Source: Aspidapion aeneum
Lineage: Eukaryota > Arthropoda > Insecta > Coleoptera > Brentidae
Assembly (NCBI GenBank): GCA_963576565.1
Contig: OY755038.1
Location: 136,602,124 to 136,666,123 of the forward strand
DNA: 64,000 bases
Direction of reading: 5' to 3'
Part shown: piece after piece, positions 23,564-34,768 of the stretch
How positions within the stretch are numbered: the stretch's first letter is position 1
Layout: each line of letters opens with the position of its first letter
The notes under the pieces: generated by a model
Told to the model about the DNA's origin: nothing
The model's input: only the letters and a program-made list of their open reading frames with translations
Databases searched by the model: none
Made by a program: the position numbers and the translations under genes

Positions 23564-23862
23564 ATGTCTTTACAACCGTGTAAACATCCATCGATTCGTT
23601 TTTGGGATACTTGCCTCAAAAGTTAAAATGTAGAGATAAGAAAACGTTTTTTACATACATTTCTGGCTTTTTTTTTGAATTCGTCAAATACGTGGATTCT
23701 CTTTTAATTAAAGAATTATTTTGCAGTTTTTATTATCATTTATTTTATTTTTATTTTATAGGTCCTTGTTTAATTTGGAAATTTGGATGCGAATATTTCA
23801 AAAACGAATAGACTTTTAAAATGTCTACATTTCTTTATTCAAAATATAGAGGTAAAGTTTAC
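23564..23862. other. Unassigned sequence between LINE tail and hAT MITE
   Basis: No coding-like frame or repeat was recognised. It may be part of the BEL copy 2 leader/gag or another insertion. Confidence 0.35.
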
Positions 23863-23870
23863 CCCTCAAA

Positions 23871-24116
23871 CAGCGGCGTAGCGTGCCTGAAGGGGCGGGG
23901 GGGTCGACTGCTAAAAAGGGCGCCCCTCAGAAATCCGGCCACCCAAAAAAAAAAGGTCATCATGTCGTTCCTTTGTCGGCCTCTCAATTTGCCTTGCCCG
24001 CCCTGCTGCTAGGGCGCTTCAGCCACCCATGGGGCGCCAGTACCCTCGGGGCGGGGGGGGGGGGGGGGGGGGGTGGGGGAACGAACCCCCCGCGGTCCCC
24101 CCACGCTACGCCACTG
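23871..24116. mobile_element. hAT-type MITE, 246 bp
   Basis: Left end CAGCGGCGTAGCGTG and right end (complemented) CAGTGGCGTAGCGTG form terminal inverted repeats. A perfect 8 bp TSD CCCTCAAA flanks it (23863-23870 and 24117-24124). The interior is very GC-rich with a run of about 22 G near 24052-24073. No transposase is present. A frame through the G-run that reads as poly-glycine is spurious. Confidence 0.92.
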
Positions 24117-24329
24117 CCCTCAAAGGGGATGCGAGCTACCTACAAAAACTTTAAGATAGTCAAAAACCCCGCCCTCGTTAACAAAATCGAAGTGTTCAAT
24201 GGTTTTTTCAAAAACTTTAAGTGTGTAATAAAAAAATATTAAAAAATATACATAGAGTGCCAAATCCAAAAGGAAGTTTTGTTCATAAAACCGATGTAGC
24301 TCAAAGATGGGTTGGCTGATCAAAATGCG

Positions 24330-25066
24330 AGTTTCAAGTCTTTTCTTGAAACTTGAGCCTTGCCTGGTTTTCCTCGATCTCCTGTAAAAGTATCCGAACC
24401 GAATTAAAGCTTTCCAATTTAAATCACCTGTAAATAAATGAACTGAACAAACCAAACTCAAAACCCTCCATTTTGCGTAGACTGTTAAAATTTAGCTTAC
24501 GTTACCCGCATGCCGTTAATACAAGCAAAATTACGTATTACTTTTAAAAATCCTACCGGCAGTTTTGCAGTTGTAAAATAAAAATTTTACAGTTTTCACC
24601 TATTTCGGCCAACGTAAGCAATTTTATAATTTTGATCAGATAAACTAATCCCTGAAATCAATTTTAAAGGCTCATCATCGAGATATGGAAATAAATATTG
24701 AAGTTTTCGGACGTTACTTAGACTTTGATTTTGATCTATAATGTTATTAAAAAGATCGAAAAAGCTTGGCCATAATTTTTTATCACCTCGAAATATGGGA
24801 ATACCTTACTCTTTGAGTTTTGGTGGGGCGTTAACCGGAAATATTTTAAAGTAAACCCTCCCCCTTAAACTGCGTGCGTAGAAGGTATCGTCCAAATCGA
24901 CATACCTTACTTGAAATTCGTTTCTCGCTTTGGCATCCGTTGCTGCGGTTTGTAAAAACACATAGCATTCGGTCATCGCAGATACAAAACCCTTGCGTTT
25001 TTGCACGGCTTTTTTGATAGACATGATTTTACCTTTGAAATGACGAAATTGTCGGTAAATATACAA
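24330..25066 (-). pseudogene. BEL/Pao copy 2 gag N-terminal part
   Basis: The minus-strand frame 24806-25066 has a start codon at about 25024 and reads 'MSIKKAVQKRKGFVSAMTEC' followed by 'ARNEFQVRYVDLDDTFY'. This matches the helical N-terminal Gag domain of BEL/Pao elements (KR..L...L..F......L...LE..F..Y). Further downstream (about 24340-24480) 'FTGDLNWKA' resembles the conserved F.GD...W..F core. The position just inside the 5' LTR agrees. Stops and a shared loss of similarity after residue 60 show it is broken. Confidence 0.65.
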
Positions 25067-25395
25067 TTAACGTGAAATTAATGCTTTTGAAATAGAAAAA
25101 TGGCGAATTGTCGAAAGTTGTTTCAATTGATGAAAAATGTTTGAAATATCGAAATGGTATGGAACCCTAATCACAGAAAGTGTTGTTTTGATTCTCGACC
25201 ACGCGGTAAACGTGCGTCACTAGAGCAACGGACCGAAACAGGTGAATCGCGCCGAAACCGACGACGGTCGAACGAAAAGCTACGGTTCAATACGATTGGC
25301 AAACTCCCCAAGGACGCTCGCGAGAATGGGAAATGGCTGACTTAAAAACCGTCATTTGAATTAAATTTATTTATTCGGTTCGGAAGGCCAACTTA
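25067..25395 (-). other. BEL/Pao copy 2 leader region
   Basis: This non-coding interval between the gag start and the 5' LTR is the expected place of the tRNA primer site, next to the LTR end at 25395 (minus-strand TAAGTTGGCCTTCCG). It is more GC-rich than its surroundings, with CG-rich words around 25196-25320. I cannot name the primer tRNA. Confidence 0.5.
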
Positions 25396-25855
25396 GGTTT
25401 GCCCGCAGTTAGAAAAGCGATAGCTGCAATGGACTGTATATATTTTTATTAAACGAAATCGCGAACAAACATAATAATTGATACGGAATTACGAAAATTA
25501 ACAGTCCGTAAGTTAATTGCTGTAAATCACCGGAAAGTCGAAAACAAGAGTACTTACCGATGTGTAGTCAATTTCTTCACGAGCCAGGGGCCCCTGTCAG
25601 AATCTAATGATGACACAACGTAGCTGAAGGGCTGAGGCTTCTAGTTCTATGGTTTTGTACAGAAACCAAGCACTTTCAAGTATCGAAAATTGTAATAAAT
25701 TGGAGAAAGAACACGCCATTTTTCTCGAGGCGGTCGAAGGGATCTCTCTGATTCTTGTTGCGCATGTCCATGCGCGGAAAATTGTACTCTCTTTCTCATT
25801 CAATTGTGTGGCTTTAAATTTAAAAAAAAACCGCAAAATTTAGCGCGAGCCAACA
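25396..25855 (-). repeat. BEL/Pao copy 2, 5' LTR (460 bp)
   Basis: Same sequence as the LTRs at 8501 and 12584, uninterrupted, from GGTTTGCCCGCAG (first T mutated) to GCGAGCCAACA. It contains the GCGCATGTCCATGCGC palindrome at about 25762. Its right edge abuts copia-like integrase codons. Confidence 0.92.
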
Positions 25856-26366
25856 GAGCTGTTCTTGGATTAAACTATCAAGATCAGATAAGAGTTGAAA
25901 AACACAATTGTGTGACGTGCAATGAAGAAAAACACAAAAGACAAAGTTTTCCTAAAAAGGGTCCTAGAGCAAAGAATCTTTTGGAGATCGTGCATGTTCA
26001 CATTTGTGGACCAATGGAGGTCAAATCCCTAGGAGGGGCAAAATATTTTTTAGTTCTTAAAGATGATTACAGTCGTATGTCATTTGTATATTTTTGCAAG
26101 ACAAAAGTTGAAGCAATAAAATATTTTGTGGAATTCAAAAATATGAGTGAAAACCAAAAAAATATCAGTGGTAAGATCTGAAAGAGGGGGTGAATTCTGT
26201 AGTACAGAGGGAGAAAAAATGCTCAAAAAGTATGGCATAATACACCAGACTACAAACAGTTACACTCCGGAGCAAAATGGCAATGCGGAGAGAATGAACA
26301 GAACACTTGTCGAGAAGGTTGGGGGGTGCTTACTTTTTGATGCAGACATGGAAAAACATCGTAGTA
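25856..26366 (+). pseudogene. Copia-like integrase fragment (3' part of the split element)
   Basis: The frame 25804-26181 enters from the LTR. From about 25856 it reads 'LGLNYQDQIRVEKHNCVTC', the end of the GAG-pre-integrase zinc region, then the integrase core 'HVHICGPMEVKSLGGAKYFL' and 'LKDDYSRMSFVYF'. A shifted frame (26147-26533) continues with 'SERGGEFCS' and 'HQTTNSYTPEQNGNAERMNR'. The first catalytic aspartate is replaced (HICGP instead of DICGP). It stops at 26366, where an unrelated repeat begins; the RT/RNase H part of the copia element is missing. Confidence 0.88.
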
Positions 26367-26766
26367 GCTGTCGTAGGTCACGGATTAGTTTGTTTCTTTT
26401 TATGTGTAATCGATCTTTTCATTGCAGTTCATTTTGCCTGCTCTTGTTTTGGTTTCTCTCGTATCTCGGTAGATGGCATTTCTTGCGAGACTTTTCTCAC
26501 TATTTACATAGGATTAGATACAAAACCGTCTAATTAACTTCGCAAGAGTGTAACATTGACCAAGCAGTGTTCTGAGGAGTCCCATAAGGACGAAACAGTT
26601 AACTGTCAACACTAATTAGGTGTCCATTAGATCTTGGACCCCCATGAGGTTGAGCTTTCAAACTACCCACGGAAAAATATGAGAGAAACAAAAACTCCTT
26701 TTTACCCGATTAGCCATGAAACTTGTTTCATTTTTAAATTCACGGGTACTAAATTTTACGTTTGTA
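26367..26766 (-). repeat. Inverted copy of the 47.7-48.9 kb repeat unit
   Basis: The complement of this block matches one unit of the array at 47747-48965 from AACGTAAAATTT(agtacccgtg) to GTGACCTACGACAGCT. It contains GACAGTTAACTGTTTCGTCC and GTGGGTAGTTTGAAAGC. It replaces the remainder of the copia integrase. Apparent frames here are not genes. Confidence 0.85.
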
Positions 26767-27573
26767 AATATGTATGTTTGTGTCACGCTGGAGGCTAAAC
26801 GGCTAAACCGATTTTGACAAAAAAGGTGTCGTTGAATTGCTACTGATCCCGGAGGTGCTATAGGCTATATTTTTTTTAAACAGGAATTAACATGGCGGTC
26901 TTCAGACGCCATTTTGTCACATGATGTAGGCTTTACGGCATACAAATTATCTAAATTTCAGGCGATTTTATTGAAATTCCTTTGATTACCCATTTCAAAT
27001 GTCCTCTAATTTGCTGTAGTTACTTTGTAGTCCTTCCTGCTCCCACCTATCTCTCCTCCCGTCATCCCCCCCCCTATTCAAAAACCATATTTGCATAATT
27101 TTATTAAATAGGAAGCGAGTTCAAAAATTCTTTCTGCATACGCTTTCAGAATTTTTTCCAACACCATTTTACTTACAAATATAGAGCGATTTCAAAAAAT
27201 ATTATATCGTAAGTGCGCTTTGGGCATCAAAACTAAAAGTTGAAGCATGTCGGGCATTATAGGTATACCTATCAATTTTGTACTCAACTGCGACTAATAC
27301 TTACCAGTAAATTTAGCAGTTGGGTGTTTTTTTTATTTATTTATTGTTATTTTTCTTTTAAACATGATATGCCATTTATAACAAACATTGTTTATAGATA
27401 TTTAACAGATTTTCGCGCGCGCGGTTTATTATAAACAAAACAAACCGCGAATTTGACCTCGTGAGCACTATTATGTAGGTAAGACCCAATACAACCGTAC
27501 TGAACTGCGAAGTTCACATAGAAAAACAGAACAGTTGATTTAGAATTAAAACTAGTAGATATTCCTTTGCGTA
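26767..27573. other. Unassigned DNA between copia remnant and gypsy cluster
   Basis: No gene is visible. The words GGCTAAACGGCTAAACCGATTTTGAC near 26791 and CATGGCGGTCTTCAGACGCCATTTTG near 26890 (a GGCG/CGCC near-palindrome) look like repeat DNA. A GCGCGCGCGG block sits at 27414. Confidence 0.4.
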
Positions 27574-27889
27574 GATTTTATTGGAAAGTACATACATATG
27601 TAAGTATTGAAACTTTGAAAAAAATAATTTCACACACAACACCCATTCGTGTTTGCATTCACCTAATCTGAAACTGACAAATCTTAATTTTTTTATACAT
27701 ATATGTATACTAGTAAGTTTATTTTTAACTTTTTAAAAAACTTTATTTTAATTAAATATATATATTTTTATATATTTTTTAAAGTGCTGATTTGGCAGGA
27801 ATGCACGTGTTGTTTATTTCATGGGAAATGCAAGTCAGCAGAATGGGCTACTTATCTGGAAGTTTCTCGGGTTTCATAGAAGGATATAT
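27574..27889 (-). repeat. Gypsy copy A, partial 3' LTR
   Basis: The region following the env stop on the minus strand has no coding sequence and is AT-rich with a TATATATATTTTTATATA stretch. The block with GCTGACTTGC and CACGTGCATTCCTGCC occurs once here but twice in copy B. The LTR end is not visible because the duplication breakpoint lies inside it. Confidence 0.6.
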
Positions 27890-29276
27890 TCAATAAATTC
27901 CTAATTGTAGATTAGGTTTTGGAAATAGCGGAAAGTCATTATCATTGTCGTTATTGGTACTTCGGCGTCCTCCACATTTGTTAGCAATGTAAAGAATTAC
28001 AAGTAGTACTATCAATGTTGTTGTAGTAATAGTAAACCAATCAATGTGTTTTTGAATGAATGGTTGATTGATCATTTCATCTAATTCTTCTGAATATTCA
28101 GATCTTCGACGTTTATTTTGCTTAACTTTAGTGGTTTAAATTTTGGGGATTTCAAGCATACCATTACAAGTATATGGAATATTGATTATTGGTGAATTTA
28201 TTTCTTCGAATGTACTTTCTTGAAGTATGGTTTCAGAATGAATTCTCGTACTTCCAATAAAGGCATTGCATGCTAATTTGAAACGAATTATACTATCGGT
28301 TTTAATTAATTTCGTAATGATTCCTTGCATTTAATATTGGTAGGTACTGGTTCTGATGTAGTAACTAGCCATTGATTTTCTTCTAGTGGTTGAACATTGT
28401 AGTCTTGGTTGGTTGGATGGTTGTTTGGTTTTTGGCAGCTGAGTTTGCTGCTTCAATAGTTGAGCTTTACAAATAGTGTCACTGTCGATGGGATACGGAA
28501 GTGCTTTGGAACAGAACAGTTTTCGATGATCTTGCAGTGGTCCACGTCGTGGAAGGTATATAGTATGGTGAAGACCTGTTCGATTAACTACTATTGGTGT
28601 TGGGTAAAGTCTGCATACAGTATAAGTAAAAGGGTCGATAAGTGGTGTTTTAAGAACAAATACAATTTTTGATTATGTTTGAAAAGCACTAAGTTCAATT
28701 AAATCAATGTATTGGGCTACCGTTGAGGTTGATATTGGTAAAGGCAATTTTTTTTTGTAACGAATGAGAAATCTTTTTTAATGAATCAACTAAATCCGAT
28801 GCAATATTTTTAACGCGCAAGTTACTGCGTTTAACGCGTCATTTAATGAATCTTTAATAAAGGTGTAACTTTCAGGCAGCGTTATCAGAAATCGAAGTAA
28901 CTAAATATTGAATTAATTTAATATCCTTACTAAACGTTTCTTCATCAATTTGTAATTTTTGTAAAGTCGTATTAAAACTTTTAATAACAAAGGTTGTTAC
29001 TGAAATTTGTTTTTGCAATAATCTTTCAATATTTTTCTTTAAAAGGCTAACATGCGTTTTAATTTGCGATTTGAAATTTGCTAATCGATTATTATGGATG
29101 GAAAAGTGATCCATGACGGTATCTAAAATTTTGTCATTATGCTCAATTGCTTTCTTATAAGGTAAAAGATCTTTGTAAAAAACAAGTGTCCATTCATTAT
29201 TGGAAATTCTGATAAAAGTTTCTTCATAATAAAAGAGTCCTAAAGATATTGACTGGAAACGATTGAGATTATTCAT
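27890..29276 (-). pseudogene. Gypsy copy A env (envelope-like) gene, broken
   Basis: Three minus-strand frames lie in order. 28872-29276 encodes the N-terminal surface-like part (helical, Leu/Asn/Ile-rich, with 'ISLGLFYYEE'). 28136-28330 holds a Cys-containing ectodomain part. 27890-28075 has a single strongly hydrophobic membrane segment (about residues 14-31, TTTTLIVLLVILYIANKCGG) and a short polar tail. This arrangement and the position between integrase and LTR fit the env of insect errantiviruses, related to baculovirus F proteins. Stops and frameshifts separate the pieces, so no complete product can be made. The precise family is inferred. Confidence 0.72.
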
Positions 29277-29618
29277 ATTAATATAAACTAAAAGATTTTT
29301 GTTTTATTTTTATTTTATTCAAAGCCCTGTTTTAACCTATCGAAATTAACTTTGGTTAATTGATTTGTTTGCGGGTTTTTAAGTGTTGCAGAGTTACGAT
29401 GTATTTCTAAAATTTCAAAAGGACCATTAAATAAGTTTTCGGATTTTGATTTGATTTTTTATTTTTTAAGCCAAACTTTGTCTCCTACTTTAAATTCAGG
29501 GAGATTCTTTTGAACGTATTCGTCAAATCGTTCTTTCGATTTTCGTTTCGATTGATCAGTTCAATTTATAGCTAATTTGTAAAAATAGTCCATTCTATTA
29601 TTTAAATCGCGTACATAT

Positions 29619-30300
29619 TTAGATATCAATTGTTCTTAAATATAAAGTTTTTCGGGGGGTCTTCTTGATGTATGTCCGAAAACAAGTTCGTAAGGGGTAA
29701 ATCCGTCTTTTGTTTTTTGTATTATTATAGCAAATTACTGCGTATGGAAGAACGCTAAAACAATGATCTTCAGGGTTTTTCTGTTTATTGATTCTAATCA
29801 TTTCGCAAAGGGTTGCGTGAAATCGTTCTAGTGAACCGTTTGACTGGGGATGTGCTACGCTAGAAAATGTTAACTTAACGTCGTATAAAGTACATAAATC
29901 TTTTAAAAGAGTATTATCAAATTCGTAATGTATTCGCAAGGGTACACCGAAATGTTGTAAAAATAGTAAAATAGTACTTACTACTTGCTTTTTTATCATT
30001 GCGTAAGCTTGTGTAAATTTTGTTAATTCATCCCGTACTGTTAACGCATAATTTCTAGTGGGGTATTCGAAAATATCGATATTGATTCGTTCAAACGGGG
30101 TACGTGGTGTTTCTTTTACAACAAAGGGTCTGCTTTAAGTTTGCAATTTGTACTTGACAAGTTTCACATTTTTTTATGAAATCTTCTACGTTTTTTGTTA
30201 AACCACGGCAATTATATTTTTCTCTAATGCGTCTAACTGTTTCATTTATTCCGCGGTGTATGTTGCTTTTTCCTAACTGATAATTTTATAAAATTATTGG
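29619..30300 (-). pseudogene. Gypsy copy A integrase, broken
   Basis: Frame 29619-29999 contains the C-terminal half of the rve core: 'FGVPLRIHYEFDNTLLKDL' and 'VAHPQSNGSLERFHATL', the latter holding the catalytic Glu region. Upstream codons to about 30300, in another frame, give the H2C2 zinc region (HRGINETVRRI ... CETCQVQ) and 'PRTPFERINIDIF' with the first catalytic Asp. The middle D is altered, with Y-E-F-D where S-D-.-G-x-E-F is usual. Integrates proviral DNA in functional relatives. Confidence 0.83.
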
Positions 30301-30673
30301 GATTTTATCTTCGTCGGGGGTTGTTATTATATTTTGGCAAATTCTTAATTTAATGTCTTTAACAGAAAATATGTAAGATAGCAACTCTAAAGTTGGTAAA
30401 TCTAGATTGTTTTTGATGCTATATGTTTTGTTAATATCAAATTCATTTTGGTCTTTAAAAAGGCATTAAATAAGTGTTGTAAACAATCGTCATTATCTAA
30501 TGGGCTATAATAAAATATTTACGTTCTTTAACTGTTTTACTAGAAGCAATATTAATTTTTAATTCTTCAAGGTAGAACACTTCTTGTAAAGTTCATCAAA
30601 TCTGTAAAATTTATCTTCTTTGATTATCTTCTTCGTTAAAGACTGGTTCTTGATCGTTAGTTTCATTATTTGA

Positions 30674-31023
30674 TTATATGTTTGATTTAAAGTCTATACA
30701 GTCTTTAAAATGATTGATTTTTATGCGCGATAGACCGTCTGCATTTTTATTGATTTTACCGGGTTTAAGAATGATTTTAAAACTATATTCTTCCAATTTT
30801 AATCGCCAACGTGCTAATCTGTTACCGGGGTCTTTAATTGAAAGTACCCAGGTTAAAGGTCTGTGATCGGTGACTATAGTAAATTTTCTACCAAAAGGGT
30901 AAGGTCTAAAGTGTTTTACGGACCATACTAATCGTTCTCGTTCAATAGTGGAATATTTAGTTTCTGCACTACAGAGGGTTCTCGATGAAAAAGCTATCGG
31001 GAGGTCTTTAACAATTGGACCTT
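30674..31023 (-). pseudogene. Gypsy copy A RNase H, truncated by the duplication junction
   Basis: The minus-strand frame encodes 'PIAFSSRTLCSAETKYSTIE', 'VWSVKHFRPY', 'VTDHRPLTWVL' and 'NRLARWRLKLEEYSF', the standard Ty3/gypsy RNase H motifs. Its first codons come from the adjacent LTR sequence at the junction. It ends with a polar linker and a stop. Confidence 0.87.
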
Positions 31024-31025
31024 CG

Positions 31026-31426
31026 GATTTTATTGGAAAGTACATACATATGTAAGTATTGAAACTTTGAAAAAAATAATTTCACACACAACACCCATTC
31101 GTGTTTGCATTCACCTAATCTGAAACTGACAAATCTTAATTTTTTTATACATATATGTATACTAGTAAGTTTATTTTTAACTTTTTAAAAAACTTTATTT
31201 TAATTAAATATATATATTTTTATATATATTTTAAAGTGCTGATTTGGCAGGAATGCACGTGTTGTTTATTTTATGGGAAATGCAAGTCAGCTTCTTATCT
31301 GAAAGGTTCTTAGAAATAAGTTGCTGATTCGGCTTGAATGCACGTATTATTTATTTCATGGGAAACGCAAGTCAGCAGAATGGGCTACTTATCTGGAAGT
31401 TTCTCGGGTTTCATAGAAGGATATAT
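31026..31426 (-). repeat. Gypsy copy B, partial 3' LTR with 85 bp direct repeat
   Basis: Same as in copy A, except that the block GCTGA(TT)(t/c)GGC..GAATGCACGT...AAGTCAGC is present twice (about 31235-31289 and 31322-31377). Such repeated blocks in retroviral U3 regions often act as enhancers; here that is only inferred. Confidence 0.65.
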
Positions 31427-32813
31427 TCAATAAATTCCTAATTGTAGATTAGGTTTTGGAAATAGCGGAAAGTCATTATCATTGTCGTTATTGGTACTTC
31501 GGCGTCCTCCACATTTGTTAGCAATGTAAAGAATTACAAGTAGTACTATCAATGTTGTTGTAGTAATAGTAAACCAATCAATGTGTTTTTGAATGAATGG
31601 TTGATTGATCATTTCATCTAATTCTTCTGAATATTCAGATCTTCGACGTTTATTTTGCTCAACTTTAGTGGTTTAAATTTTGGGGATTTCAAGCATATCA
31701 TTACAAGTATATGGAATATTGATTATTGGTGAATTTATTTCTTCGAATGTACTTTCTTGAAGTATGGTTTCAGAATGAATTCTCGTACTTCCAATAAAGG
31801 CATTGCATGCTAATTTGAAACGAATTATACTATCGGTTTTAATTAATTTCGTAATGATTTCTTGCATTTAATATTGGTAGGTACTGGTTCTGATGTAGTA
31901 ACTAGTCATTGATTTTCTTCTAGTGGTTGAACATTGTAGTCTTGGTTGGTTGGATGGTTGTTTGGTTTTTGGCAGCTGAGTTTGCTGCTTCAATAGTTGA
32001 GCTTTACAAATAGTGTCACTGTCGATGGGATACGGAAGTGCTTTGGAACAGAACAGTTTTCGATGATCTTGCAGTGGTCCACGTCGTGGAAGGTATATAG
32101 TATGGTGAAGACCTGTTCGATTAACTACTATTGGTGTTGGGTAAAGTCTGCATACAGTATAAGTAAAAGGGTCGATAAGTGGTGTTTTAAGAACAAATAC
32201 AATTTTTGATTATGTTTGAAAAGCACTAAGTTCAATTAAATCAATGTATTGGGCTACCGTTGAGGTTGATATTGGTAAAGGCAATTTTTTTTTGTAACGA
32301 ATGAGAAATCTTTTTTAATGAATCAACTAAATCCGATGCAATATTTTTAACGCGCAAGTTACTGCGTTTAACGCGTCATTTAATGAATCTTTAATAAAGG
32401 TGTAACTTTCAGGCAGCGTTATCAGAAATCGAAGTAACTAAATATTGAATTAATTTAATATCCTTACTAAACGTTTCTTCATCAATTTGTAATTTTTGTA
32501 AAGTCGTATTAAAACTTTTAATAACAAAGGTTGTTACTGAAATTTGTTTTTGCAATAATCTTTCAATATTTTTCTTTAAAAGGCTAACATGCGTTTTAAT
32601 TTGCGATTTGAAATTTGCTAATCGATTATTATGGATGGAAAAGTGATCCATGACGGTATCTAAAATTTTGTCATTATGCTCAATTGCTTTCTTATAAGGT
32701 AAAAGATCTTTGTAAAAAACAAGTGTCCATTCATTATTGGAAATTCTGATAAAAGTTTCTTCATAATAAAAGAGTCCTAAAGATATTGACTGGAAACGAT
32801 TGAGATTATTCAT
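31427..32813 (-). pseudogene. Gypsy copy B env (envelope-like) gene, broken
   Basis: It has the same three segments as in copy A: 32409-32813 (N-terminal part, identical as translated), 31673-31867 (two residue differences) and 31427-31612 (membrane segment and tail, identical). The disruptive stops are shared with copy A, so they arose before the duplication. Confidence 0.72.
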
Positions 32814-33155
32814 ATTAATATAAACTAAAAGATTTTTGTTTTATTTTTATTTTATTCAAAGCCCTGTTTTAACCTATCGAAATTAACTTTGGTTAATTGA
32901 TTTGTTTGCGGGTTTTTAAGTGTTGCAGAGTTACGATGTATTTCTAAAATTTCAAAAGGACCATTAAATAAGTTTTCGGATTTTGATTTGATTTTTTATT
33001 TTTTAAGCCAAACTTTGTCTCCTACTTTAAATTCAGGGAGATTCTTTTGAACGTATTCGTCAAATCGTTCTTTCGATTTTCGTTTCGATTGATCAGTTCA
33101 ATTTATAGCTAATTTGTAAAAATAGTCCATTCTATTATTTAAATCGCGTACAAAT

Positions 33156-33840
33156 TTAGATATCAATTGTTCTTAAATATAAAGTTTTTCGGGGGGTCTT
33201 CTTGATGTATGTCCGAAAACAAGTTCGTAAGGGGTAAATCCGTGTTTTGTTTTTTGTATTATTATAGCAAATTACTGCGTATGGAAGAACGCTAAAACAA
33301 TGATCTTCAGGGTTTTTCTGTTTATTGATTCTAATCATTTCGCAAAGGGTTGCGTGAAATCGTTCTAGTGAACCGTTTGACTGGGGATGTGCTACGCTAG
33401 AAAATGTTAACTTAACGTCGTATAAAGTACATAAATCTTTTAAAAGAGTATTATCAAATTCGTAATGTATTCGCAAGGGTACACCGAAATGTTGTAAAAA
33501 TAGTAAAATAGTACTTACTACTTGCTTTTTTATCATTGCGTAAGCTTGTGTAAATTTTGTTAATTCATCCCGTACTGTTAACGCATAATTTCTAGTGGGG
33601 TATTCGAAAATATCGATATTGATTCGTTCAAACGGGGTACGTGGTGTTTCTGTTACAACAAAGGGTCTGCTTTAAGTTTGCAATTTGTACTTGACAAGTT
33701 TCACATTTTTTTATGAAATCTTCTACGTTTTTTGTTAAACCACGGCAATTATATTTTTCTCTAATGCGTCTAACTGTTTCATTTATTCCGCGGTGTATGT
33801 TGCTTTTTCCTAACTGATAATTTTATAAAATTATTGGGAT
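33156..33840 (-). pseudogene. Gypsy copy B integrase, broken
   Basis: It matches the copy A integrase, with only one visible residue change in the 126-aa core frame (K-R-R to K-T-R near residue 97). The upstream zinc region and first Asp are in a separate frame after a shared stop. Confidence 0.83.
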
Positions 33841-34210
33841 TTTATCTTCGTCGGGGGTTGTTATTATATTTTGGCAAATTCTTAATTTAATGTCTTTATC
33901 AGAAAATATGTAAGATAGCAACTCTAAAGTTGGTAAATCTAGATTATTTTTGATGCTATATGTTTTGTTAATATCAAATTCATTTTGGTCTTTAAAAAGG
34001 CATTAAATAAGTGTTGTAAACAATCGTCATTATCTAATGGGCTATAATAAAATATTTACGTTCTTTAACTGTTTTACTAGAAGCAATATTAATTTTTAAT
34101 TCTTCAAGGTAGAACACTTCTTGTAAAGTTCATCAAATCTGTAAAATTTATCTTCTTTGATTATCTTCTTCGTTAAAGACTGGTTCTTGATCGTTAGTTT
34201 CATTATTTGA

Positions 34211-34768
34211 TTATATGTTTGATTTAAAGTCTATACAGTCTTTAAAATGATTGATTTTTATGCGCGATAGACCGTCTGCATTTTTATTGATTTTACCGGG
34301 TTTAAGAATGATTTTAAAACTATATTCTTCCAATTTTAATCGCCAACGTGCTAATCTGTTACCGGGGTCTTTAATTGAAAGTACCCAGGTTAAAGGTCTG
34401 TGATCGGTGACTATAGTAAATTTTCTACCAAAAGGGTAAGGTCTAAAGTGTTTTACGGACCATACTAATCGTTCTCGTTCAATAGTGGAATATTTAGTTT
34501 CTGCACTACAGAGGGTTCTCGATGAAAAAGCTATCGGGAGGTCTTTAACAATTGGACCTTGTGAAAGTACGGCTCCTATCGCAAATGCGCTCGCGTTTGT
34601 TTTTAAAATGAAGGGTTCTTCAAAATTTGGATAGATTAATATTGTATCAGAAATTAATGCATTTTTAAGTGTTTCGAAAGCTTCTTTACATTCTTTACAA
34701 AAAATAAATTTTAGATCTTTTTGAGGAAGTTTTGTTATGGGTTTTGAAATTTTCGAGAAGTTCGGCAT
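34211..34768 (-). pseudogene. Gypsy copy B RT connection and RNase H
   Basis: The 185-aa minus-strand frame begins 'MPNFSKISKPITKLPQKDLK' (the part following YYRRF in intact gypsy RTs). It continues with 'ECKEAFETLKNALI', 'ILKTNASAFAIGAVLSQ' (RNase H start, with N in place of the usual first catalytic D), 'AFSSRTLCSAETKYS' and 'TDHRPLTWVL'. The apparent start Met is created by the neighbouring LTR-like insertion; the true polyprotein continued upstream. Confidence 0.87.

Larger units (their letters stand above)
12584..25855 (-). mobile_element. BEL/Pao copy 2 with nested insertions (13.3 kb)
   Basis: The minus-strand element runs from its 5' LTR (25396-25855) to its 3' LTR (12584-13955). Its ends are TGTTTGCCC... 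and ...GCCAACA on the plus strand, like copy 1. The flanks are the two halves of one copia-like element. Flanking bases GGCTG (12579-12583) and GAGCTG (25856-25861) look like a slightly decayed 5 bp TSD. Inside are a Transib-like element, two foldback-type arrays, an RTE-like LINE and a hAT MITE. Coding remnants of the BEL element itself sit at 14181-17170 and 24330-25066. Confidence 0.85.
27574..31023 (-). mobile_element. Env-bearing gypsy (errantivirus-type) element, copy A
   Basis: On the minus strand it runs from the middle of RNase H (31023) through integrase and env to part of the 3' LTR (27574). It is an almost identical tandem duplicate of 31026 to about 34560: I see about a dozen base differences by eye, plus one 85 bp length difference in the LTR. 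At the junction the RNase H codons end in GGACCTT and the LTR piece GATTTTATTGGAAAG restarts. The outer context continues only at the far ends, which is the pattern of a simple tandem duplication. Confidence 0.85.

Noticed and set aside
23883..24242. 119-aa plus-strand frame with poly-Gly
   Set aside because: It reads through the GC-rich hAT MITE and its G run; no domain and no codon signal.
28460..28672. Plus-strand 70-aa frame, repeated at 31997-32209
   Set aside because: It lies antisense to the gypsy env region and is duplicated only because that region is duplicated.
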